From the NCBI GenBank assembly GCA_003222675.1, contig QHWT01000053.1:1-48516 (forward strand): 48,516 nt of DNA, given 5' to 3'. Each line of letters starts with the position of its first letter. Within the stretch, counting starts at the first letter, position 1. Origin of the DNA: Acidobacteriota bacterium (GTDB lineage: Bacteria; Acidobacteriota; Vicinamibacteria; Vicinamibacterales; 2-12-FULL-66-21). Positions 33,554 through 41,501 of this stretch are shown here, piece after piece. Under the pieces are notes generated by a model. The model searched no databases. It had not been told where the DNA came from and saw nothing but the letters and a program-made list of their open reading frames with translations. Position numbers and translations under genes: made by a program.

Positions 33554-34346
33554 ATGCCAACAACCTTTCTTCTCGTGCTCGCGATTGGGGCGTTGGCAAT
33601 CTCGAGCGTCGGCTCGAACGGCCCAGGCGCACCCGAGATCACGCAGCATGAGGAGTATCGGCTGACCCACGAGTTGGTGGCGTGTTGGGCCGGTGCCGAC
33701 AGCCCAGGATCCAAACGGCGTCTATCCGTACGTCAGCTACTGCGAGACCTCCGGTCGGCCCGTCCCGAAGCGATACGGGTGGCTCGTTCTCGAAAATGAC
33801 CGCATGACCCGTCACCATCGCTCCCGATCTCGGAGGCAAGGTGATGTCGATCGTCCACAAGGGATCTGGCAAGGAAGTGCTGTACGTGCCGGAGGTGATT
33901 CGCCACACGCGGATCCTGCCGCGGTTCTATTTCGTCGCGGGCGGCATCGAGGTCAGCTTTCCCATCTCGCACTCGCCGTCGCAGAACGAGCGAGTCGTCT
34001 GCCGTAGCGACAACTCCGCAGACAGGGCGTACGTGACATGCGGCGAGCCACCTGGGTCCACGGACGCTGCAGGAGCGAGAGCGGTGGCTGAACAGCGTCA
34101 ACGCGCTGCCCGACGAATGGCTGGCCGAACGGCAGGTGCAGCTGCTGATCGACAAAGGTGAAATCCAGCCGGCAAAGAGACTGCTCCTGTCCACGCGCTT
34201 TCAGAAGGTGCACCAGACCTACACGCGCACCGCTTTGTGGATGGAGATCTGCAAGAACCTGAAGGAGCCGTGCCGCCCGGTTCCAACGATCGCTAGGTGA
34301 AGACCGCCTGGCGTCTTTCGGCGCGTACCGGGAATTCAAACAGTAG
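33554..34346 (+). pseudogene. DUF5107 TPR protein collapsed by a large internal deletion
   Basis: ATG 33554 starts a signal peptide (TTFLLVLAIGALAISSV). DUF5107 sequence follows in three frames: PVPTAQDPNGVYPYVSYCET, then VTIAPDLGGKVMSIVHKGSG, HTRILPRFYFVAGGIEVSFP and ISHSPSQNE. Frameshifts lie at about 33685 and 33806. Near 34045 the sequence jumps to the family's extreme C-terminus (NALPDEWLAERQVQLLIDKG, FQKVHQTYTRTALWMEICKN), whose last residues (GAYREFKQ, stop at 34346) need one more shift. Family members are about 1000 residues; roughly 750 are gone. DUF5107 proteins are tied to glycan metabolism, matching the neighbours. Confidence 0.82.
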
Positions 34347-34556
34347 GTGCGCGATTCTTCGAGAACGACGAGCGGAGCATCTGCTCGGTCAGTTAACGTT
34401 CGGACTTGTCGAAGCTGTCTGGGCCGGCGTCGCAGTCCGACGATGGTGGCGCGCTAACGCCGACTGGCAGAAACCCGTCGTACGGTGAGAACAGCTCGTC
34501 GAGCGTCGACTCCTGAATCGCACTCGATGCAACCATGCTGCGGAGTTCAGGGTCGC

Positions 34557-35072
34557 TTAAGATAGTTCCTCCAACGTGGCACCGGACTTCCCGAGGATGC
34601 GTACCTGACTGGGCGCGACGATGGCGTCGGGGAAAATCGCGACGTTCCATCCCGCTGTCCCAATTCGCCGGCAAGCTTCCGACGCGAATCGAATCGCGCT
34701 GACCCGGCGCTGGCCGCTGACCGCCAGACCAAGTCGCTGAATTCGCGTCGGCGAAGGCGCACTCCGCCACAGCGCAAACATGTCGTCGATCGAGATACCG
34801 AGCGCTTTGAGAACAGCCGGTCTCGAGAGATCAACAACATGCTTCAGGTCGACCTGAGCGAAGGCCGTCACCCGTGGCTCGGTGGCGGCGCCAAGGCCAA
34901 CGAATCGGCGACCATACTCAAGATTTGCGACGTGCTCGGTCTCAGAGAAGTACAGACAGTCGACATCGCGCGGGTTGCAGCGGCCCGGGCGACCCGAGGT
35001 GTAGAGATACCTGGGCGGGCTACCCTCGAGAAAGTCGAGCGCGGCGACGCACCGAACCAATCGCCTTCGCAT
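34557..35072 (-). CDS. RES-domain toxin (NAD-degrading type)
   Basis: A 171-residue RES protein. Conserved features: PPRYLYTSGRPGRCNPRDVD (Arg21, Tyr22, Arg28/31, Asn33), LYFSETEHVANLEYG (Tyr41, Ser43, Glu44, Glu52) and a terminal NVAIFPDAI strand, all as in ResT/MbcT toxins. Known RES toxins deplete NAD+ by phosphorolysis or hydrolysis and cause growth arrest. It lies 57 bp downstream of its Xre-type antitoxin on the minus strand, the usual order. No ribosome-binding site at ATG 35072; an in-frame stop just upstream fixes the start. Confidence 0.82.
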   Translation of the reverse strand: MRRRLVRCVAALDFLEGSPPRYLYTSGRPGRCNPRDVDCLYFSETEHVANLEYGRRFVGLGAATEPRVTAFAQVDLKHVVDLSRPAVLKALGISIDDMFALWRSAPSPTRIQRLGLAVSGQRRVSAIRFASEACRRIGTAGWNVAIFPDAIVAPSQVRILGKSGATLEELS

Positions 35073-35128
35073 TGGTCAGGTTGGAACAGTCGCAAGGAGC
35101 TTCGCGAAGTCGCTCCCTGCGGCGAGCG

Positions 35129-35944
35129 TCAACTAGGGCTCCCCGTCAGCATGTCTTCGACAAGATCGGCGACCAGGGCGACTTTCCCTTGCCGAATCAC
35201 TTCCAAGGGTGTCCGGCCGTCCAATTCGTCGTTCGCGAGGTAGAGCCACTTCCGAAAATCGTTGGGGCTGAGAACCGCGCGCACTCGAGCCACGCGTTCG
35301 AACGGCTGCAGAAGCGGCTGAAGGGAGTCCGCGTCTGGCGTTTTCGACGCTGTTTGCCGGGTTCTCCCAACCAAAGCCGCGAGTTCGGCCACTGACAAGC
35401 CGAAAACCGACGCGACGCTGTCCGCTGACAGCTTCCCGGACTTCGCCCGCAGATCGTCGGTAGCTGCAATGACCTTCTTAAGTTCGCTGAGATGGTCAGC
35501 TCTTTCGCTCTTTTCTGACGAGAGCTGTCGAGTGGCGACGATCTTCGCTACCGCCTCGTTAAAAGCATCCTCGCCGGCATGGATCCCTTGCGCCACTTCG
35601 AGATCGAACGGCCGATTGAAATACCCGAAAAGTTCGACCAGCTTCTGCGCCGTCTCGCGTTGGTCCGCCTTCCGTCTTTTTGTCTGGAAGAGAAATACGA
35701 TCTTCGACGGCGCAGGAGTGGCGGTGAGGCGTTCCGCGAGCATGCGCAGGAAGGTCCGATGGGACAGCAGCGCGTCGAGCTCTTTCGTCCAGACGACCGT
35801 CAGCTCGGGCAGATGCCGCAGCCCCTTGATCTCAGAAGCCCGGGCCAGTCTCGGCCGGTAGCGTCGCAAAGGGGCCGGTACCGTGGCCTCCCCCGTGGGG
35901 GTAGTGACCATCGTTGACGGATACTCGAGCGCTGCTGTCTCCAT
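35129..35944 (-). CDS. Xre/MbcA/ParS-type antitoxin with long N-terminal extension
   Basis: Antitoxin of the RES toxin. The C-terminal 60 residues are the DUF2384 toxin-binding domain (FRKWLYLANDELDGRTPLEV, then LVADLVEDML), preceded by an Xre-like helical segment (SVASVFGLSVAELAALVGRT). At about 271 residues it is nearly twice the usual 120-160. The extra N-terminal part of about 140 residues (LPELTVVWTKELDALL, FLRMLAERL, KIVFLFQTKRRKADQ, LVELFGYFNRPFDLEVAQGI) is predicted alpha/beta and not recognised. I prefer ATG 35944, because ATG 35974 lies inside the promoter; the mRNA would then be leaderless. Confidence 0.78.
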   Translation of the reverse strand: METAALEYPSTMVTTPTGEATVPAPLRRYRPRLARASEIKGLRHLPELTVVWTKELDALLSHRTFLRMLAERLTATPAPSKIVFLFQTKRRKADQRETAQKLVELFGYFNRPFDLEVAQGIHAGEDAFNEAVAKIVATRQLSSEKSERADHLSELKKVIAATDDLRAKSGKLSADSVASVFGLSVAELAALVGRTRQTASKTPDADSLQPLLQPFERVARVRAVLSPNDFRKWLYLANDELDGRTPLEVIRQGKVALVADLVEDMLTGSPS

Positions 35945-35951
35945 GAAACCA

Positions 35952-35981
35952 AGCGTAGTCTTAACGTCAACCATGTGTCAA
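35952..35981 (-). promoter_or_regulatory. Promoter of the Res-Xre module with direct half-sites
   Basis: On the minus strand TTGACA (35981-35976) is followed by 18 bp and TACGCT (35957-35952). GGTTGACA and GGTTGACG are directly repeated 11 bp apart, covering the -35 and part of the spacer; these could be antitoxin-binding half-sites. The predicted transcript starts about one base before ATG 35944. Confidence 0.5.
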
Positions 35982-36794
35982 CCACACCCCCGCAACCGGT
36001 CCGCAAGCCTCCCGCGGGGCGCGGGTCACGTAGGTGGCGCTGAACGTCAGAGTAAACGACTGTTTTGATTCGCACTCTTCATTCTCACGCATCGGCCAAC
36101 GAATGGCGCACATGTCCTGCAGTCATGTCTATAGGCTTGATGCATCACATGATGGCGCTTAGTGCACCCGCGGCGATCGCTTGAGAACTTCGCCTCCAGG
36201 CCGACACACCGACGTGGTATGCGAGCTCGCCTATGATTAGGCGATCTGTTTTCGTAACCGAAAGACATGGCGATAGCGGGGGGCTACGGCGCAACGTCGA
36301 GGCTGCGCCTTGAAGTCACGTCACATGGCGCTCAGTGGACGGCAAACCCAGCTCTATTTGCGTTCGCTGGACCTTCGCCACTGTCACAGCGCGGATCGTC
36401 AATTTGTCCACGATAGCATGGCGGAACGCTGGCAGAGATCGCTCGATGGCGGACGAGCGCGTTGACGGGTGTGCACCCTGTCGTACGACTTTATCGCGAG
36501 CCTCATCGCCCCCTGACGGGAGCGAATGAGCGCTCGCTGTTGCCGCGGATCTCGAGACAAAGATCCAATCTCTGCTCGAGACGGCTGCGATGTATCGCCG
36601 GATGCACCTGCCCAGACCGGTAACAACGTGGATGCACGGTGGCGTTCGCGTCACCGAACGATCCAGAGCGTCGCCAATGCGTTTGTTGGGTACACCGTCG
36701 CGGATGGCCGGAGAGCATGATTGAGACAGGTGATCCTCTCCGCGATGGCTTCCCAATTGATGAAGGGTGAGTTGCAGACGATTCAGGAGGAAAC
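35982..36794. other. Gene-poor region, about 800 bp
   Basis: No gene supported on either strand; short frames look random. An inverted repeat TCGCCTA (36227-36233) / TAGGCGA (36238-36244) with a 4-bp spacer resembles an operator. The stretch just before 36795 contains AGGAGG for the flavoprotein gene. It may be the remains of genes decayed beyond recognition. Confidence 0.5.
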
Positions 36795-38111
36795 ATGCGC
36801 GTTGTCGTCCTCGGCGGCGGATTCAGCGGCGTGGCGGCCGTCCGACACCTCGAGCGGCTCTTGCGGCGGCGCACGGATGTCGAGATCACGCTCGTGAGCC
36901 GCGAGAACTTCTTCGTGCTCACGCCGCTCCTGTTCGAGGCATGCTCAGGAAGGTTGGAGCTGCGCCATTGCGCGCAGCCCATCCGCGCCGCACTTCGACG
37001 AGCCCGCTTCATCGAAGCCACCGTGGAATCGGTCGACGTCGAACGACAACTCGTGCGAACCGTGTCTTTCGAAGATACCGCCTACGACTTGTCCTACGAC
37101 CATCTGGTGGTAGCGCTCGGCGCGTCCACGAATGATCGACTGATTCCCGGCTCCTCGAACGCCCTGACGTTCAAGACCGTCGCCGATGCGCTGGTGCTGA
37201 GAAATCGCCTGATCGACTGCTTCGAACGCGCGGACGCAGCCGCGGACGGGGCGCAGCGGCGTGAGTGTCTCAGCGTTGTGATGATCGGCGGCGGACTCGT
37301 CGGAGTAGAACTCGTGGGTGAGCTCACGGCGTTTGCCGACGACGTGTTGCGCTTCTATCCACGGATCCGGCGCGACGAGGTTGGCTTTCGGCTGTTCGAG
37401 GCCGGCCCGCGAATTCTGCCAGAGATTGATGCGAAGCTCGCGGTCACGGCGGCGCGCGTGCTGCAGCGTCGCGGGGTGGATATCCAGGTCTCGACGGCTG
37501 TTCAATCGATCGAGGCCGGGCGCGTACGGCTGCAGAACGATACCGTCGAAGCCGGCATCATCGTACTTGCAGCCGGCATCGTTCCGAGCTCCGTCGCGAG
37601 CGCCATGCCTGTGCTACATGATCAGCGTGGCCGGATCGCCGTCGATGCCACGATGCGAAGCCGCAGCCATCCGCAGATCTGGGCGCTCGGCGACTGTGCC
37701 GCGATTCCGGGACCGGACGGCCGTCCTTACCCGGCACTGGCCCAGCATGCGGTCCGTGAAGGGCGCCACCTCGCGAACAACCTCGCGGCCGCCCTCGACG
37801 CGCGGGCTCCATCGTCGTTCATGTTCAGACAACTCGGCACGATGGCGTCGCTCGGGCATACGCGAGCCGTCGCGCGCGTGTTCGGCCTGCGACTCACGGG
37901 CTTCGTCGCCTGGTGGCTGCGGCGGACCTATTACCTGTTTCAGATGCCACGCTGGGACCGGCGGTTGCGCATTGTCCTCGACTGGACCGTCGCCCTCTTC
38001 TTCCGGCCGGACATCACGCGGGTTGACTTGCGCGTTGAACGAGAGCAGGAGAAGGAGGCGCACCAATTGGTGGAGAGAGCCTCGGGAAGACACAGAGCAA
38101 TGCAGACCTAG
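36795..38111 (+). CDS. NDH-2-like NAD(P)/FAD-dependent oxidoreductase
   Basis: A 438-residue flavoprotein. VVLGGGFSGVAAVRHLE near the N-terminus binds FAD, VVMIGGGLVGVELVGEL at about 158-174 binds NAD(P)H, and IWALGDCAAIPG near 297 is the second FAD motif. The C-terminal segment GFVAWWLRRTYYLFQMPRWD is the membrane-attachment region of type II NADH:quinone dehydrogenases. It would transfer electrons from NADH to quinone without pumping protons. Start ATG 36795 has AGGAGG. Monocistronic; no other respiratory genes nearby. Confidence 0.9.
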   Translation: MRVVVLGGGFSGVAAVRHLERLLRRRTDVEITLVSRENFFVLTPLLFEACSGRLELRHCAQPIRAALRRARFIEATVESVDVERQLVRTVSFEDTAYDLSYDHLVVALGASTNDRLIPGSSNALTFKTVADALVLRNRLIDCFERADAAADGAQRRECLSVVMIGGGLVGVELVGELTAFADDVLRFYPRIRRDEVGFRLFEAGPRILPEIDAKLAVTAARVLQRRGVDIQVSTAVQSIEAGRVRLQNDTVEAGIIVLAAGIVPSSVASAMPVLHDQRGRIAVDATMRSRSHPQIWALGDCAAIPGPDGRPYPALAQHAVREGRHLANNLAAALDARAPSSFMFRQLGTMASLGHTRAVARVFGLRLTGFVAWWLRRTYYLFQMPRWDRRLRIVLDWTVALFFRPDITRVDLRVEREQEKEAHQLVERASGRHRAMQT

Positions 38112-38138
38112 TACTGATGGGGCTCTCGATCCGAACGT

Positions 38139-38510
38139 GCCAACGAGCGTCGAGCAAACGCTGATGATGGCGGGCCACATCGATCGGCTGCTGGCGGTCG
38201 CGCCGCCGCGCGTGATCCCGGGGGCCGACGATGGAATTCGGGTGATCGGATTGGGACTGACTTTCCGTCACGACGAGGCGTGCCGCAAGCTGCTCGAAAT
38301 GCGGCAGGCCTCACGCATTCCGCTGTTCCAATCGTGGATTGAATACCTGACCGCCTGGCTCGATCGCCGGGCCGAGGACATGATCGATCGCGCGGCCGAG
38401 TTCGGCGGCTTCAAGATTCGCATCGACCCCGCGATCTCTCAACAGCTGCGAGGGCAGTCACGTTCGGGCATTCTCGCCATGACGGGACGCCGTGTCATCG
38501 CCACACCCAA
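38139..38510 (+). other. Unassigned coding remnant
   Basis: An open frame from about GTG 38139 is strongly protein-like: MAGHIDRLLAVAPPRVIPGA, IRVIGLGLTFRHDEACRKLL, LFQSWIEYLTAWLDRRAEDM and EFGGFKIRIDPAISQQL. It then fades into the amidohydrolase remnant at about 38510. No ribosome-binding site; the N-terminal part may be missing. Family not recognised. Confidence 0.45.
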
Positions 38511-38519
38511 CGCGTCTGC

Positions 38520-38760
38520 TAGTGAAAATACTTCTGTCATCCTCGAGACCGCCGCATCGTCGCCGTCGGCCCCACGAACGAGTCACGGTCCCCGCAGGCG
38601 CACGGATCATCGACTGCACGGGCCTGACGATCGGGTCCGGCTTTCAGAAACAGTCACGCGCACTCACAGACGATCAATGGAGTGCCGCGGCTGAACAGCC
38701 GGCATCCAGGGTGACCAGGCAGCTTCAGGCGATGTTGACGCGCTCAACGCACGTAGCGCT
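38520..38760 (+). pseudogene. Amidohydrolase, N-terminal remnant
   Basis: Pieces of an imidazolonepropionase-like amidohydrolase occur in order: RDRRIVAVGPTNES, a frameshift, VTVPAGARIIDCTGLTIGSG, then a spot where CAGAAACAGTCACGCGCACT would with two indels give the metal-binding NSHAHF, and finally DDQWSAAAEQPASRVTRQLQ with AMLTR. At least three frameshifts; the barrel beyond residue 110 is absent. These enzymes are zinc hydrolases, often exported in Acidobacteriota. Confidence 0.65.
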
Positions 38761-38778
38761 CGCCCCCGATTCAGATGG

Positions 38779-38945
38779 AGGCGTGAGATCGCGCCGAGGC
38801 TGTTACCCCGCTGTTACCCCGGCACTTGAGCTGGTCGATTTTGAGTTTCACAATTCCGCGAACAACGGGCGTTCGTCAGCAGCCCTGGCGAGCTGCAAGC
38901 CCCGCCAAGATCGGGAGATCGGCCTGTGACCTATAGGTGACTTAA
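38779..38945. repeat. 167-bp direct repeat adjoining a tRNA-Pro end, copy 1
   Basis: Shares with 48348-48516 a series of near-identical blocks in the same order: GCGTGAGAT, GTTACCCCGCTGTTACCCC (38802-38820), CTTGAGCTGG, GTTTCAC, CGCGAACA, AGATCGGGAGATCGG, and TGTGACCTATAGGTGAC, which contains the palindrome ACCTATAGGT. No gene is apparent within. It stops 13 bp before a tRNA-Pro 3' end, so it is probably the terminal region of an integrated element. Confidence 0.7.
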
Positions 38946-38957
38946 CGATCCGAAAGG

Positions 38958-39000
38958 TGGTCGGGGCGGCCGGATTCGAACCAGCGACCCCCTGCGCCCA
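38958..39000 (-). repeat. tRNA-Pro 3'-end fragment (attachment-site remnant)
   Basis: Read on the minus strand, this is the T arm (GGTTCGAATCC) and acceptor end (CCGCCCCGACCA) of a bacterial tRNA-Pro with encoded CCA. The anticodon loop and 5' half are not found upstream, so no tRNA can form. Together with the neighbouring 167-bp repeat this looks like an att site left by an integrative element targeting tRNA-Pro. Confidence 0.7.
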
Positions 39001-39123
39001 CGTGCCACATCCTGCGATTGCCTGCGGCTTTCCGCCACAAGCGAGCCCAGAGTGGCTAGTTTACAAGCGGATTTGCGGCTCTGACCCCCTGTCCTTCGCA
39101 CCCGTAACGGTTGCAAGAACATG

Positions 39124-39174
39124 TTGCTGAAGCCCGCATTACCGTCTAAAATGTAGACGGTAATAGACGGTAAT
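39124..39174 (+). promoter_or_regulatory. Promoter/operator of the HTH-PIN TA module
   Basis: TTGCTG (39124-39129), 17-bp spacer, TAAAAT (39147-39152). A perfect 11-bp inverted repeat straddles the -10 box: ATTACCGTCTA (39138-39148) and TAGACGGTAAT (39154-39164). A third half-site TAGACGGTAAT follows at 39164-39174, sharing one base. The orphan locus at 10396 keeps the same promoter geometry with an imperfect right arm and no third half-site. Confidence 0.68.
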
Positions 39175-39180
39175 TACGCC

Positions 39181-39738
39181 ATGCCTAATCGAGAGCTGAA
39201 GCTCAAGCAGGCCAGCGCCGTCCTCGGCGTCCCGCCAAAAGATCTGCAGAACTTCGTGCAGGCGGGTGTACTCCGTCCTCGGCGCGTCGGCGCCTTGTAC
39301 TACTTCGACCGCAAGGCGCTCGTGAGCGCAAAGGTGGCACTCTACCTCAAGGACTCCTTGGGAGCGTCTACGCGATATCTGACGCAGTTCACACGAGCCG
39401 TCTCGAAGGTGCCAGGCTTCGCGACCGGCGAGGTCGAGGCCGTACGCGTGCAGTCCGGAGCTCGCGATGAGCAGCCGGTCTCCATTCTGATTCCACTACG
39501 GGGGCTCGTGGCGGAGCTGGATAAACGGCTGCCGCTCGCAGAACATGCGAGGGATCTCCCACGCGGTCGCAAGCGAGCCGGCTGGAAAGAGGAACTGCGC
39601 GCTGCCCTCCAGCAGGGCACAACTGATCTCAAGGGCGTGTCTCAGACTGACATCGACAAAACGATCAAGTCGTATCGTCGTGAACGCAGGAAGCCGGAGC
39701 TGACGGTTGTCGCCGAAGCGGTGGAAGCAACCGCCTAG
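39181..39738 (+). CDS. MerR-like HTH antitoxin of a PIN toxin
   Basis: A 185-residue DNA-binding antitoxin. The N-terminal helix-turn-helix (LKQASAVLGVPPKDLQNFV and GVLRPRRVGALYYFDRKAL) should bind the operator repeats seven bases upstream. The middle region (STRYLTQFTRAVSKVPGF, then ILIPLRGLVAELDKRLP) probably dimerises, and the basic end carries the toxin-binding part. The PIN toxin frame begins within its last 32 bp. It differs from the orphan paralogue at 10447 at about 32 of 185 positions. Confidence 0.85.
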   Translation: MPNRELKLKQASAVLGVPPKDLQNFVQAGVLRPRRVGALYYFDRKALVSAKVALYLKDSLGASTRYLTQFTRAVSKVPGFATGEVEAVRVQSGARDEQPVSILIPLRGLVAELDKRLPLAEHARDLPRGRKRAGWKEELRAALQQGTTDLKGVSQTDIDKTIKSYRRERRKPELTVVAEAVEATA

Positions 39739-40183
39739 AGGCGTCGTTGACACGTCCGTCCTCGTCGCCGGCGTCTCGGGATTCCGCGACGAACCATCAG
39801 ACAATCCCAGCGCCGCACTGATCGCCGCGTGGACGGAAGCGCCAACGTTCGTATGGTTTCTCACGGAGGAGATTCTCTCGGAGTACGCGGAAGTGCTCGA
39901 GAGGCTCCGAGTTCGGTCTGCGCGAACGATCGTCGCTCTGATTCGGGAACAAGGTCAGCTCGTTCGTATTCTGAAGAAGATTCCGAACCTGCCAGATCGA
40001 GATGACGCACCATTCTGCGAGTGCGCTGAATCAGCCGACGCCGATTTCATCGTGACGTTGAATCCAAGCGACTTCCCTCAGAGCAGGCTGAAAGCCAAGG
40101 TCATTTCACCGGGCGATCCGCTTCCACTGCGGCGTCGAAAGGCGCGGCCGCGCCGCAGCCGTCTCGTGATCCGCAAGAAGTAG
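39707..40183 (+). CDS. PIN-domain toxin (VapC-like RNase)
   Basis: A 158-residue PIN protein. Asp15 in VVDTSVLVAG starts the acidic site, Glu55-Glu58 lie in TEEILSEYAEVLERL, and DRDDAPFCECAESADADFIV supplies the later aspartates (97-113), followed by LNPSDFP. The family cleaves RNA, often tRNA. A TTG start at 39707 overlaps the antitoxin end by 32 bp, which couples translation; a later start is possible. The tail RRRKARPRRSRLVIRKK is strongly basic and unusual. The same TTG and ten or eleven codons survive at about 10973 in the orphan locus. Confidence 0.83.
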   Translation: MSPKRWKQPPRGVVDTSVLVAGVSGFRDEPSDNPSAALIAAWTEAPTFVWFLTEEILSEYAEVLERLRVRSARTIVALIREQGQLVRILKKIPNLPDRDDAPFCECAESADADFIVTLNPSDFPQSRLKAKVISPGDPLPLRRRKARPRRSRLVIRKK

Positions 40184-40188
40184 CGTCC

Positions 40189-40695
40189 CTATTCGCCGCG
40201 TTGCTCCTTCAGCCTCAACGTTTCGATCAACGCCGTCAGTGCCGCCGGCTGCTGTCGCCGGCTTGGGTAGTATAGGAAGAACCCAGGAAACGGAGGGCAC
40301 CAGTCTTCGAGCACTCGCAGTAACACCCCGCTTGCGAGGTGGGGCGCCGCCTGCTCCTCTGACATGAACGCGAGACCAACACCATCGATCGCCGCCCGCC
40401 TCAGGAGCGCGATATCGTTCGTGATCAGCGGCCCGTTCACCGCTACGGTGAGCGACTGATCACCCTTGTCCAACTCCCACCGGTAGACCTCTCCCGAACC
40501 ATGTCGATAGTTAATGCAGCGATGTTCGAGCAGATCGTGCGGCGAGTTCGGCGTCGGGTGGTCCGCGAAGTACGCTGGTGCACCCACGACTGCCGGCCGG
40601 TGATCTGGTGAGACGCGAACCGCCACCATGTCCTGTTGAATGAACTCTCCGTATTGAACACCTGCATCGAATCCGCTGGCGACCAGGTCGAGGCG
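40189..40695 (-). pseudogene. LysR-type regulator missing its DNA-binding domain
   Basis: The frame codes for the LysR effector domain only: LDLVASGFDAGVQYGEFIQQ, HDLLEHRCINYRHGSG, ALLRRAAIDGVGLAFMSEEQ, and WCPPFPGFFLYYPSRRQQPA, which is a normal C-terminus. About 130 N-terminal residues with the helix-turn-helix are absent. At about 40695 it is joined head to head to a hydrolase gene that also lacks its start. Confidence 0.8.
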
Positions 40696-40696
40696 T

Positions 40697-41488
40697 GCCG
40701 GCTCCGGCACTCCTACCGTCGTTCTCGAATCAGGGTTGGGCGAAACGGGCGCCTATTGGGGATGGATTTCGACGGCGCTCGCACCCGACACGAGGGTATG
40801 CGCATACGATCGCGCGGGCCGTGGTTGGAGTGATCCGGCTGCCGAGCAAGACGGCGTAGCAATGACGACGGACCTGCGCACCTTACTTGAGCGCGCGCAC
40901 GTCCAGGGTCCGTTCGTGTTCGTTGGCCACTCGTCAGGCGCGGAGTACGTCAGGATCTTCGCTGGGCGGTATCCCGAACAGGTTGCAGGGATGGTCCTCC
41001 TCGACGCCCAGCCGACCGAGGCGTTCGAGGGCCTGCCGGCGTATCCAGCGTTCTACAGCGCCTTCCGCCGCATTTCCCCGCTGTTGCCGTCGCTGGCGCG
41101 ACTCGGCGTGGGACGGCTCGTTCCCCTTGATCGTGCGTTGCCTGAGCCAGCACGCGACATCCGGCATCTCCACCATGCATCGCCGCAGCTATACCGCAGC
41201 CTGCGCGACGAGTTCGCCGAACTGCCCAGATCGCTGGCACAAGCCGGATGGTTTCAGAACCTTGGCGACCGACCGCTGGTCGTCGTGACCGCCACACGTG
41301 ATGCGCTGGCAGGATGGCTGCCGTTGCAGGACAGGATGGCGAGATTGTTAACGAACAGCAGCCATCGCCTCGTGCCCTACACGCATGATGCACTCGTCAC
41401 GGATCGCACCGCAGCAGAAGCGTCGACGCAGGCAATTCGTGACGTCGTGCACGCAGCTCGGTTCGCGACGGCTCTTAAGAAATCGTAG
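40697..41488 (+). pseudogene. Alpha/beta hydrolase truncated at its N-terminus
   Basis: In-frame sequence begins GSGTPTVVLESGLGETGAYW, normally about 30-60 residues into this hydrolase group, and continues to a normal end. The nucleophile elbow is GHSSGAEYVRIFA, the oxyanion region ESGLGETG, and a late YTHDALVTDR holds the catalytic His. All visible catalytic parts are intact. Upstream the frame runs into the LysR fragment with no start codon or promoter of its own; TTG 40736 could give a shortened product. Followed by a membrane-protein gene after 13 bp. Confidence 0.72.
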
Positions 41489-41501
41489 GAAAGGAGTCTC
41501 T

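Noticed and set aside
38958-39060. Functional tRNA-Pro gene
   Set aside because: T arm and acceptor end are good, but the anticodon arm does not fold and no 5' half is found.
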